From positions 1 through 13,104 of the forward strand of contig JAAYWU010000280.1 of the NCBI GenBank assembly GCA_012516295.1: 13,104 bases of DNA, given 5' to 3'. The stretch comes from Clostridiales bacterium (GTDB taxonomy: Bacteria > Bacillota > Clostridia > Oscillospirales > Acutalibacteraceae). Positions 7,199 through 13,104 of this stretch are shown one piece after another (the stretch's first letter is position 1; the number at the start of each line of letters is the position of its first letter). The notes below the pieces were generated by a model. The model worked only from the letters and a program-made list of their open reading frames with translations, was not told where the DNA came from and did no database searches. A program made the translations under genes and the position numbers.

Positions 7199-8170
7199 TT
7201 AAGCTGCTTCCTTTTTTGAAGATGTAAAGATCTGAAGAAGCACGGATGCAATGATAATCAGGCCTTTAATAACATCCTGCGGATAAGACGGTACGGAGAG
7301 AAGGTTCATAATATTTCCGATTAAGGCAAGAACCAAAACACCGACTACGGTTTTCACCGCGGAGCCCGTACCGCCGGAAAGGCTGGCACCGCCGATGACA
7401 CAGGCGGCGATGGCGTCCAGCTCAAGGCCTTCGCCGTAAAGCGGGGTGCCGATACCGGTTCTGGAAGCGGCCATGACGCCGCCGAGCGTAGCACACAGGC
7501 CGGAAATCGCGTAAACAGCGATTAAGTAGTAATTCACCCGGATACCGGACAGGCGCACACAGTTTTCATTGCTGCCGATTGCCAAAACAATCCGCCCGAA
7601 AGAGGTGCGGTTAATAACGAAAGCAAAAATAGCTACGACAACCAGCGCCAATACAAGAAGCAGCGGGATAATATGGGCGATGGTATTCTGCCCAAGCTGG
7701 CTGATGGTGTTGGAGGGTGTGCGGATGGGGGAGCCGTTTGAAAGAATAAACGCGGCGCCCCGGATAATCGTCATCATCGCCATGGTTACGATGAAAGCCG
7801 GCATTTTGAATTTGGCAACCAAAACGCCGGAAAGCGTTCCGCAAACCAGCCCCAGCGCGACGTCCAGTAAAATTGCCGGGATCAGCCCGAGGCCGGAGTT
7901 AATGAAAATCGCCACGAGAACGCTTCCGCAGGCGAGATAGGAACCGACCGACAAATCAATTCCTCCGGTTGCAATCACAAGCAGCATGCCCATGCTCACC
8001 ACAGTAAGCGCCGCGTATTGTCTGCTGATATTGAAAAGGTTCGTGAGAGTGAGGAAATCGGGCGATATCGCCATGCAGATAATCAGGCAGACCGCAAGCA
8101 TTATATAGGTGTTATATTTCTTAATAAATTCAGTAATGGAATTGCTGTATTTTTTTGCATCGGTTTTCAT
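7199..8170 (-). CDS. Sugar ABC transporter permease (RbsC/XylH/AraH type)
   Basis: This is the membrane permease of a CUT2-type carbohydrate importer; in this family it works as a dimer with one two-domain ATPase. The 323 residues are strongly hydrophobic with a charged N-terminus (1-20) and many membrane segments. The family motif GGIDLSVG lies at 69-76. The conserved cytoplasmic coupling region GEGLELDAIAACVIGGASLSGG spans about 247-267. The gene starts 3 bp after the ATPase stop, with a G-rich ribosome site inside the ATPase 3' end, which indicates translational coupling. Substrate specificity cannot be read from the permease; the downstream kinase and dehydrogenase suggest a pentitol or related sugar. 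Confidence 0.93.
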   Translation of the reverse strand: MKTDAKKYSNSITEFIKKYNTYIMLAVCLIICMAISPDFLTLTNLFNISRQYAALTVVSMGMLLVIATGGIDLSVGSYLACGSVLVAIFINSGLGLIPAILLDVALGLVCGTLSGVLVAKFKMPAFIVTMAMMTIIRGAAFILSNGSPIRTPSNTISQLGQNTIAHIIPLLLVLALVVVAIFAFVINRTSFGRIVLAIGSNENCVRLSGIRVNYYLIAVYAISGLCATLGGVMAASRTGIGTPLYGEGLELDAIAACVIGGASLSGGTGSAVKTVVGVLVLALIGNIMNLLSVPSYPQDVIKGLIIIASVLLQIFTSSKKEAA

Positions 8171-8173
8171 TTC

Positions 8174-9664
8174 TTATTCCCCCACACATATTTTCATGAT
8201 ATTGACGTCCTGGAGATCTTCTTTCGGAAGCTCTCCGGTGATGCTGCCCCGACGCATGACATAGACCCGGTCGCTCATGTTGAGAATTTCCTCCATTTCG
8301 GAAGAAATCATAATAACGGCGATGCCGGATTCGGCCAGATCGTTGATGATTTTATAGATTTCCGACTTCGCGCCCACGTCCACGCCCCTGGTGGGCTCGT
8401 CAAGAATCATGAGCTTGCAGTCCGCGGCAAGCCATTTGGACAAAGCCACCTTTTGCTGGTTCCCGCCGCTCAGGCTGGAAACCTTGTCGCTCAGGGCATG
8501 GTACTTTGCGCTGACTTCCTTCAAAATGCTTTCCGCAAGGCCTTTATCCGCTTTTCGACAGATAACAGAGGCCTTCGTTACTTTTTTCAATGCTGTCAGG
8601 GTTACGTTATTTCTAATTGGCATGTCAAGCAGGATCCCCTGTTGCTTGCGGTCTTCCGGCAAAAAGCCGATTCCGTTTTTTACCGCCTCATAGGGACTCT
8701 TGAATACCACTTCTTTTCCAAAGTAAGTAATGGTTCCGCTGTCTATTTTATCCGCACCAAAAATTGCGCGCATAGTTTCCGTTCTTCCGGCGCCGACAAG
8801 CCCGCTGAAGCCTACTACTTCGCCTTTCCTTATATTAAAGGAGATGTTTTTTACCATTCTGCCGGCGTTCAGATTTTTTACCTCAAGCACAATATCACCG
8901 ATTTTCGCATTGCGTTTGGGGAAAAGCGTGGTTAATTCCCGTCCGACCATTTTTTCAATCAGTTCGTCTTTGCTGATGTCTTTTGTGTCGTAATCGCCTA
9001 TGTAACAGCCGTCTTTCATAACGGTGATTTTATCGCACAGCTCAAAAATTTCCTCCAGCCTGTGGGAGATATAAATAACCCCCATGCCCTGATCCCGTAT
9101 ATTCCTCAATAACACAAAAAGCTTTTGGATTTCGTTAAAGGTCAGCACAGCTGTCGGTTCGTCTAGAACCAAAATTTTTACATTTCTTGATAAGGATTTG
9201 CAGATTTCAACCACCTGTTGGTACGCTACGGATAAATCCATAATGCGTGCGTTCGGGTCGATGTCGCCGAAGCCCAGTTTCGTAAGAATATCCTTTGCGT
9301 CCTGCTTCAGCTTTTTCCAGTTGATAACCCCTCCCTTGGAAGAGAGTCTGTCAATAAAGATGTTTTCCGCAACGGTTAAATGCGGAGCCAGCATGAGCTC
9401 CTGATGAATGACGGAGATTCCCAGTTCCCTGCTGACTTTCGGAGAGGAGATTTTCCGAACCTCGCCGTCAATTTTAATCGTGCCTTCATCGCTTGGGAAA
9501 GCGCCCGCCAGAATGTTCATCAGCGTGGATTTTCCCGCGCCGTTTTCACCAATCAGGGCATGAATTTCTCCTTTTCCCAATTTGAAATTCATATTGTCCA
9601 AAGCCTTTACTCCGCTGAAACGCTTTGAAATATTCTCCATCTCGACCAGATATTCGCTGCCCAT
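8174..9664 (-). CDS. Sugar ABC transporter ATP-binding protein, two nucleotide-binding domains (RbsA/MglA/XylG type)
   Basis: This is a tandem ATPase of a CUT2 sugar importer, 496 residues. Domain 1: Walker A GENGAGKST (39-47), Q-loop near Gln88, signature LSVAYQQ (144-150), Walker B ILVLDEP (164-170) and switch His201. Domain 2: degenerate Walker A GLVGAGRT (288-295), in which Arg replaces the Lys, then signature LSGGNQQ (398-404) and Walker B LMILDEP (418-424). The degenerate second Walker A is the normal state for this family, so one site is expected to be weak. The start at 9664 has a GAGAGG/AGGA purine stretch upstream. It lies 76 bp after the binding-protein gene, with a stem-loop between them, and is tightly coupled to the permease. 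Confidence 0.94.
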   Translation of the reverse strand: MGSEYLVEMENISKRFSGVKALDNMNFKLGKGEIHALIGENGAGKSTLMNILAGAFPSDEGTIKIDGEVRKISSPKVSRELGISVIHQELMLAPHLTVAENIFIDRLSSKGGVINWKKLKQDAKDILTKLGFGDIDPNARIMDLSVAYQQVVEICKSLSRNVKILVLDEPTAVLTFNEIQKLFVLLRNIRDQGMGVIYISHRLEEIFELCDKITVMKDGCYIGDYDTKDISKDELIEKMVGRELTTLFPKRNAKIGDIVLEVKNLNAGRMVKNISFNIRKGEVVGFSGLVGAGRTETMRAIFGADKIDSGTITYFGKEVVFKSPYEAVKNGIGFLPEDRKQQGILLDMPIRNNVTLTALKKVTKASVICRKADKGLAESILKEVSAKYHALSDKVSSLSGGNQQKVALSKWLAADCKLMILDEPTRGVDVGAKSEIYKIINDLAESGIAVIMISSEMEEILNMSDRVYVMRRGSITGELPKEDLQDVNIMKICVGE

Positions 9665-9684
9665 TCCTATGCCTCTCTTTCAAA

Positions 9685-9711
9685 CTGTCCTGCCCAATTT
9701 GGGCAGGACAG
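9685..9711 (-). promoter_or_regulatory. Intercistronic stem-loop between binding protein and ATPase genes
   Basis: CTGTCCTGCCC (9685-9695) pairs perfectly with GGGCAGGACAG (9701-9711) around a 5-nt loop. On the minus strand only TTT follows, so termination should be partial at most. In several sugar ABC operons a hairpin at this position stabilises the binding-protein mRNA or attenuates the downstream genes, so that more binding protein than membrane parts is made. The same role is inferred here. Confidence 0.75.
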
Positions 9712-9740
9712 AACATGTGGACTCAATAAAATTCATTCGA

Positions 9741-10853
9741 TTAGAAAATAGCATTCGGATCATAGAAGGTGTCGACATTGTCTTTGTTAATGCAAACAGG
9801 ATCGGTGTTTACGGTAGCGCCGAAGGAATTCTTATCCGCGCCTTCCATTAAGAGTTTCGCTGCGACTTCAATTCCCTTTTTCGCAACCAGGGTCGGGCTG
9901 TTCAGGCCGGTGGCTTTATAGGCGCTGTCCTGCTTAATCAGTTCCAGCGCGCCCTTCATACCGTCCGCGGCCGCAAAAATCTTAATCTGGTTCAGCTTGC
10001 CCGCGTTTTCAATGGCCTTTTTCGCACCGATCAGCATGCTGTCATTCTCGCCGATTGTGCAGTTGATGTTCGGGTTTGCAACAAGGATATCTTCCATAGC
10101 CGGAAGGCCTTCGTCGGTTGTCCAGTTGCCCCAGCCCTGTGCGACAACTTCAAAATTTGCCTTCTCGTTGTAAGCCTTGCCCTTGTCGGTTAATTGCTGT
10201 TCAAATGCTTCGGCAAGCTTCCAAGCTTCTTCCTCTGTGCAGCCGATACGGCCTTCCAGGAAACCGCAGAACAGGCCGACTCTTCTGTCCTGTCCGCCGG
10301 GGTTGCCTTTGTTGCCGCTTAACAGGGCCGCAGAAATTTTGGTCGCTTTGTCGTACTGCTTTGCACCGTACAGGCCGACAACCCTTCCGTTTGAGCGGTC
10401 TGGGGCGGAAATGCTTGTGACAACCGGAGCGGATTTATCAACATGGCTGTCGATTCCAATGACCGGGATGCCCGCGTTCGTTGCTTCCTCAATGCTTAAG
10501 GTTGCGGCCTGGGTATCAACAACATTGATGAAAATTAAGTCATAGTGCTGGGAAATAAAGGTTTCCATGTTTTTCTGTTCGTTTTCAATCTTGTTTTTTG
10601 CGTCGAGTACGGTTACTTCAAATCCCTTTGCTTTGCCTGCTTCCACAAGGCCGTTTGCAAGCGCTGTCTGGAACTCGTTTTCCAACGTCTTCTGGGCAAA
10701 TCCGATCTTGAACGTTTTCTTACCGGAAGCCTGGGACGTGGCTGCGGACTGAGCGGAAGCGTTCCCGGACGAAGCGGTTGAACTGCTTGCGCAGCCGGTT
10801 ACCATACTGCCAGCCATGATGACTGTTAAAATAGCTGCTAAAAGTTTTTTCAT
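9741..10853 (-). CDS. Sugar ABC transporter substrate-binding lipoprotein (RbsB/periplasmic-binding-protein-1 family)
   Basis: This is the extracellular sugar-binding protein of the importer, membrane-anchored through a lipid. ATG 10853 is chosen because AGGAGG lies 8 nt upstream; an in-frame ATG at 10871 lies upstream of that ribosome site and is rejected. MKK is followed by a hydrophobic stretch and lipobox VTGC with Cys21 as lipid site. A Ser/Ala/Gly-rich linker runs to about residue 45, then a type-1 binding fold starts at KTFKIGFAQKTLENEFQ. Later family-like elements include GIPVIGIDS, CTIGENDSMLIGAKKA and DPVCINKDN. The length is 370. It is the first gene of the operon, right behind a strong promoter and putative operator. 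The ligand is not readable; xylitol, D-arabitol or a pentose is likely from context. Confidence 0.93.
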   Translation of the reverse strand: MKKLLAAILTVIMAGSMVTGCASSSTASSGNASAQSAATSQASGKKTFKIGFAQKTLENEFQTALANGLVEAGKAKGFEVTVLDAKNKIENEQKNMETFISQHYDLIFINVVDTQAATLSIEEATNAGIPVIGIDSHVDKSAPVVTSISAPDRSNGRVVGLYGAKQYDKATKISAALLSGNKGNPGGQDRRVGLFCGFLEGRIGCTEEEAWKLAEAFEQQLTDKGKAYNEKANFEVVAQGWGNWTTDEGLPAMEDILVANPNINCTIGENDSMLIGAKKAIENAGKLNQIKIFAAADGMKGALELIKQDSAYKATGLNSPTLVAKKGIEVAAKLLMEGADKNSFGATVNTDPVCINKDNVDTFYDPNAIF

Positions 10854-10891
10854 GTAATTCTCCTCCTGCATTTTCGATTAAATCAATTAAA

Positions 10892-10905
10892 TGAATTAAT
10901 CAATT
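10892..10905 (-). promoter_or_regulatory. Putative ROK operator at the sugar operon promoter
   Basis: On the minus strand the site reads AATTGATTAATTCA, beginning 10 bp downstream of the -10 box, within the first transcribed bases. A copy matching at 12 of 14 positions lies at exactly the same distance from the -10 of the ROK gene. It sits in a wider AT-rich inverted repeat, GATTAA (10876-10881) with TTAATC (10896-10901). A bound repressor here would block initiation or early elongation. Confidence 0.55.
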
Positions 10906-10915
10906 TTGTGATTTT

Positions 10916-10943
10916 ATTATAACACTCGATGTTTAAATGTCAA
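10916..10943 (-). promoter_or_regulatory. Consensus sigma-A promoter of the sugar uptake/catabolism operon
   Basis: On the minus strand a perfect TTGACA (10938-10943) and a perfect TATAAT (10916-10921) are 16 bp apart. Transcription should start near 10909, about 55 nt before the start codon of the binding protein. Such a strong core promoter implies control by repression, in line with the overlapping operator and the ROK gene upstream. Confidence 0.85.
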
Positions 10944-11008
10944 TAGAAAAGTAGAAATCCTTAAAATTTTTATTGATAATGGATGAATAATACGATTTTA
11001 AGCAAAAT

Positions 11009-11037
11009 AAGGACCTCTGTTCTGCGCAGAGGTCCTT
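11009..11037 (-). terminator. Rho-independent terminator of the ROK gene
   Basis: AAGGACCTCTG (11009-11019) pairs with CAGAGGTCCTT (11027-11037), an 11-bp perfect stem with a 7-nt loop. On the minus strand TTATTTTGCTT follows. It lies 29 bp after the ROK stop codon and before the operon promoter, so ROK and the operon are separate transcription units. The plus strand also has a short TTTT. Confidence 0.85.
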
Positions 11038-11066
11038 TTAAGAATTGATCCGTCTTTGCAAATCCG

Positions 11067-12269
11067 TTAAGGATGAATGTTTTCTTCGATAAAACGGGCG
11101 GGGTTTTCAAATACTTCATTAATCGCCACAATCGCGGCGCCGTGCAGAATGGAATCGTTCTTGATGTTGCTGAATCCGATTTTAAGATTTTCCCATACTT
11201 CGGGGATTACCCGGCTTTTTACGGTTTCGCAGACGGTATTGTACATCAGGCTGGGATTGATATGTGCCATTTCATCGCCCAAAATGATCATATCCGGGTT
11301 GAAGTTATTGACGATATTTACAATGCCGATCCCCAGGTACTCGCACGCCTCCGTAAACTTTTGCAGGCAGATGGGGTCGCCCTGCTTCGTCAATTCTTTT
11401 ATCTGTTCAAAAGTATATTTTTTCTTTGTTGCCTCATTGACGGCGTTTGTAAACGCAATGGAGGAGCAGTATTTTTCAAGGCACCCGGTGTTTCCGCAGG
11501 AGCACTTTAAGCCGTTGAAATCAATACAGGTATGGCCGATTTCGCCCGCGGTTCCCAGCGAACCCTTCATTACCTCGCCGTCGATCATAATTCCGGCGCC
11601 GATTCCCTGTCCCACCGCGACATAGATCAGCACATCGCATTCCGACGCTTCCTTTGAATGCCATTGCTGTGTGTAAACGCCCGCGTTCGCGTCGTGTTCC
11701 AATATAACCGGTATATGATACAGCTCTTCCAGCTCTTTCTTAATTAAAATATGCTTCCAGCCCTCAGCTTCCGTCATCAGTCCGATGCGCCCCTCTTTTT
11801 GAATAAACGGGCCGGGTATGGCAACGCCGATGGAAAGAATGGTATAGGATCGGTTCTGATTCAGGAATTCCTGTATCATATTTTTAATATTCGAAAAAAT
11901 ATCCTTTGGCTGCTCTTCCAAATTGGTTTCCACCCGTTGCAGCTGATGCATTTTTCCTGTTAGGTCAAACAGGCCGACGGAATAATATTTGCGGGCAATC
12001 CGTACGCCGATTACGCGGAAGGTGTCCGTGTTAATGGCAATCCCGATGGAGCGTCTCCCTTTGCTGCCGTTTAGGAAACCGACCTCTTTTACAAAGCCCC
12101 ATTTGATAAAATCATTAATGATATTCGTAACGGTGGCCTGCTTTAAACCCGTTGTGTTCGCCAACTGAACCCGGGAGCACATGCCCTGTTTACGAAGCAA
12201 ACTGATAATAAGCGATCGGTTGAATCCTTGAATGGTATCCTGGTTGATCCCTTTGTTTCTCTTTTTCAT
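11067..12269 (-). CDS. ROK-family transcriptional repressor (XylR/NagC-like)
   Basis: This 400-residue protein has a winged-helix DNA-binding N-terminus (about 14-70, with SRVQLANTTGLKQATVTNII as the recognition part) and a ROK sugar-binding domain. ROK features seen: VGVAIPG-like SIGVAIPGP (146-154), ILEHDANAG (189-197, sugar-contact Glu/His/Asp/Asn), GTAGEIGH (239-246) and the zinc site His246 plus Cys256, Cys258, Cys263 in CSCGNTGC. It has a regulator-type HTH extension, so it is not a plain sugar kinase. It likely represses the adjacent pentitol/xylulose operon and itself, released by the sugar or its derivative. Evidence is the shared motif downstream of both promoters. The ribosome site is weak (GGTGAAAG just before ATG), so levels may be low. 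Confidence 0.92.
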   Translation of the reverse strand: MKKRNKGINQDTIQGFNRSLIISLLRKQGMCSRVQLANTTGLKQATVTNIINDFIKWGFVKEVGFLNGSKGRRSIGIAINTDTFRVIGVRIARKYYSVGLFDLTGKMHQLQRVETNLEEQPKDIFSNIKNMIQEFLNQNRSYTILSIGVAIPGPFIQKEGRIGLMTEAEGWKHILIKKELEELYHIPVILEHDANAGVYTQQWHSKEASECDVLIYVAVGQGIGAGIMIDGEVMKGSLGTAGEIGHTCIDFNGLKCSCGNTGCLEKYCSSIAFTNAVNEATKKKYTFEQIKELTKQGDPICLQKFTEACEYLGIGIVNIVNNFNPDMIILGDEMAHINPSLMYNTVCETVKSRVIPEVWENLKIGFSNIKNDSILHGAAIVAINEVFENPARFIEENIHP

Positions 12270-12295
12270 TCTTTCACCAAACCTATATAATAAAT

Positions 12296-12309
12296 TGAAT
12301 TAATTAATA
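12296..12309 (-). promoter_or_regulatory. Putative ROK operator in its own promoter region
   Basis: On the minus strand the site reads TATTAATTAATTCA, containing the 10-bp palindrome ATTAATTAAT (12299-12308). It starts 10 bp after the -10 box, as at the operon promoter. It supports negative autoregulation of the ROK gene; this is inference from motif and position. Confidence 0.55.
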
Positions 12310-12319
12310 TCTTAGTTTA

Positions 12320-12347
12320 ATTATATCTATTATACATTCCTTGTCAA
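12320..12347 (-). promoter_or_regulatory. Consensus sigma-A promoter of the ROK repressor gene
   Basis: On the minus strand TTGACA (12342-12347) and TATAAT (12320-12325) are separated by 16 bp, the same layout as the operon promoter. A second TATAAT at 12329-12334 is only 7 bp from the -35 and cannot pair with it. Transcription should start near 12313. Confidence 0.8.
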
Positions 12348-12419
12348 TAAAAGATTTCCTTTCTTCATATATTGCTGGCGCAATAAGTGTTCAATCCGTA
12401 CATAAATTTTAAAATGTTG

Positions 12420-12448
12420 TTGACATCAATGTAGAAATATGCTAACTT
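12420..12448 (+). promoter_or_regulatory. Promoter of the BglG-family antiterminator gene
   Basis: A perfect TTGACA (12420-12425) lies 17 bp before TAACTT (12443-12448). TG at 12440-12441 gives an extended -10 (TGC then TAACTT), which compensates for the weak -10. Transcription would start near 12455, leaving a leader of about 110 nt that holds the antiterminator and terminator hairpins. Confidence 0.65.
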
Positions 12449-12479
12449 ATATATATGAACAAAAAGCAATAAAATAATA

Positions 12480-12509
12480 GGTGTGTTACTGATTCGTCAG
12501 GCATTAACC
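12480..12509 (+). promoter_or_regulatory. RAT-like ribonucleic antiterminator site for BglG/LicT-type protein
   Basis: The stretch starts GGTGTGTTACTG and continues ATTCGTCAGGC and ATTAACC. It matches the general form of LicT/SacY/BglG RAT hairpins, with GG, GTTACTG, variable loop, CAGGCA and ACC at matching spacing. Binding of the CAT domain of the antiterminator would hold this hairpin and block the overlapping terminator, which starts at 12501. Confidence 0.85.
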
Positions 12510-12540
12510 GGATTTTCTTTGTCCGTGTTAATGCTTTTTT
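12501..12540 (+). terminator. Conditional terminator in the leader of the antiterminator gene
   Basis: GCATTAAC (12501-12508) pairs with GTTAATGC (12527-12534). The stem continues with CGG (12509-12511) and CCG (12523-12525) after one bulged T. TTTTTT follows (12535-12540). Its 5' arm is the 3' part of the RAT, so the two structures exclude each other. This is a classical antitermination switch, here placed before the antiterminator's own gene, which implies autoregulation. Confidence 0.88.
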
Positions 12541-12563
12541 GTTTATGGTGGGGTGGTGGTAGG

Positions 12564-13104
12564 ATGACGGAAGTATATCGCATTTTACGCGTGATGAATA
12601 ATAATGTGATTCTAGTCCGCAGGAAATCAAAGGATACCCAGTTGGTTCTGATCGGGAAGGGACTGGGCTTTAAAAGGAAACCCGATATGGAAGTTGCGAT
12701 CGATTCCGAACAGATTGAAAAATCTTTCCTCGCTTGCGATACAAAGGGGAAGAACGATTATCTCACTCTTATTGAGAATCTTGACGATAAACTGATCGGG
12801 CTTTGTTCTGAAATCACTTTGATGGCAGAGAAAAGGATGGGCCGGTTAAACGAAAATTTGCTGATTGTTTTAACCGACCATATCGGGTTCGCAATCGAAC
12901 GGATAAAAAAGGGCATCGAGATTCAGAACCCGGTTGTCTATGAAATTAAGAATCTGTATCCGGAAGAGTTTCGGGTCGGGCTTGCGGCAAAGGACCTGAT
13001 CAAGGAGCAGCTGGGGATCGAAATCAACGACGACGAGGTTGCCTTTATTGCCCTGCATCTTGACGCGGCAAAGCTGCATATAAAAGCATCCGATTCCTTT
13101 AATA
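12564..13104 (+). CDS. BglG/LicT-family transcriptional antiterminator, truncated by window edge
   Basis: From ATG 12564 the frame is open to the right edge, giving 180 residues of a protein usually near 280. The RNA-binding CAT domain covers about 1-57, with the family pattern RVMNNNVILV and GKGLGFKRKPD. PRD1 follows, with phosphorylatable histidines His106 (LTDHIGFA) and His165 (FIALHLD) and the motif LYPEEFRVG. The histidine spacing is the same as for LicT His100/His159. PRD2 lies outside the window. By family, phosphorylation of the PRDs by PTS proteins decides whether the protein binds the RAT. The PTS genes it controls should lie downstream. A G-rich stretch precedes the start but a clean Shine-Dalgarno is not obvious. 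Confidence 0.93.
   Translation, partial: MTEVYRILRVMNNNVILVRRKSKDTQLVLIGKGLGFKRKPDMEVAIDSEQIEKSFLACDTKGKNDYLTLIENLDDKLIGLCSEITLMAEKRMGRLNENLLIVLTDHIGFAIERIKKGIEIQNPVVYEIKNLYPEEFRVGLAAKDLIKEQLGIEINDDEVAFIALHLDAAKLHIKASDSFN

Noticed and set aside
8018..8935. Plus-strand open frame of 305 codons across permease and ATPase genes
   Set aside because: It spans the junction of two clear minus-strand genes and its translation resembles no family; antisense artefact.
12442..12630. Minus-strand frame of 62 codons opposite the antiterminator leader
   Set aside because: It covers the promoter, RAT and terminator elements, which explain this stretch better; no homology or ribosome site recognised.

Overview
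The window reads as a chromosomal segment of a Gram-positive anaerobe, most likely a Clostridia/Oscillospirales-type Firmicute. The reasons are the FeoB sub-type, the TetM-like GTPase typical of Clostridia, strong Shine-Dalgarno sites, near-consensus sigma-A promoters, a ROK repressor and a BglG/LicT-type antiterminator. This taxonomic call is inference from gene content and signals. No mobile element, CRISPR array, rRNA or tRNA gene was seen.

Left arm (1-4577, plus strand): the C-terminal four fifths of a ferrous iron transporter FeoB run in from the left edge. After a 149-bp gap with a promoter, two overlapping hairpins and a 9-codon mini-ORF comes a long gene (1871-4531). It encodes a TetM/EF-G-like ribosomal-protection GTPase fused to a C-terminal NYN (PIN-like) nuclease domain of the YacP/Rae1 type. 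Its frame is broken once, by TAG at 3383-3385, and is otherwise intact. A 14-bp bidirectional terminator closes the arm.

Centre (4608-10943, minus strand): one operon of five genes, in transcription order: sugar-binding lipoprotein, two-domain ABC ATPase, RbsC-type permease, xylulokinase, and zinc-dependent polyol dehydrogenase. The consistent reading is uptake of a pentitol (xylitol or D-arabitol) or related sugar, oxidation to D-xylulose, and phosphorylation to xylulose 5-phosphate. There is no xylose isomerase. A stem-loop separates the binding-protein gene from the ATPase gene. The xylulokinase gene also carries one in-frame TAG (6863-6865) with the frame intact on both sides.

Right arm (11067-13104): a ROK-family repressor gene (minus strand) with its own terminator and promoter. 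Its promoter and the operon promoter have the same architecture: TTGACA, 16 bp, TATAAT, 10 bp, then a near-identical 14-bp AT-rich motif. This marks the motif as the likely operator of the ROK protein. Divergent from it, a BglG/LicT-family antiterminator gene runs off the right edge, preceded by a promoter, a RAT-like hairpin and an overlapping terminator.

Points of most interest: (1) the fusion of an A-site-binding GTPase with a Rae1-like nuclease, which suggests a single-chain ribosome-directed mRNA cleavage or rescue factor; (2) two separate genes interrupted by TAG in the same context (TAG CGC), while none of the eight gene ends visible here uses TAG; (3) the matched twin promoter/operator pair.
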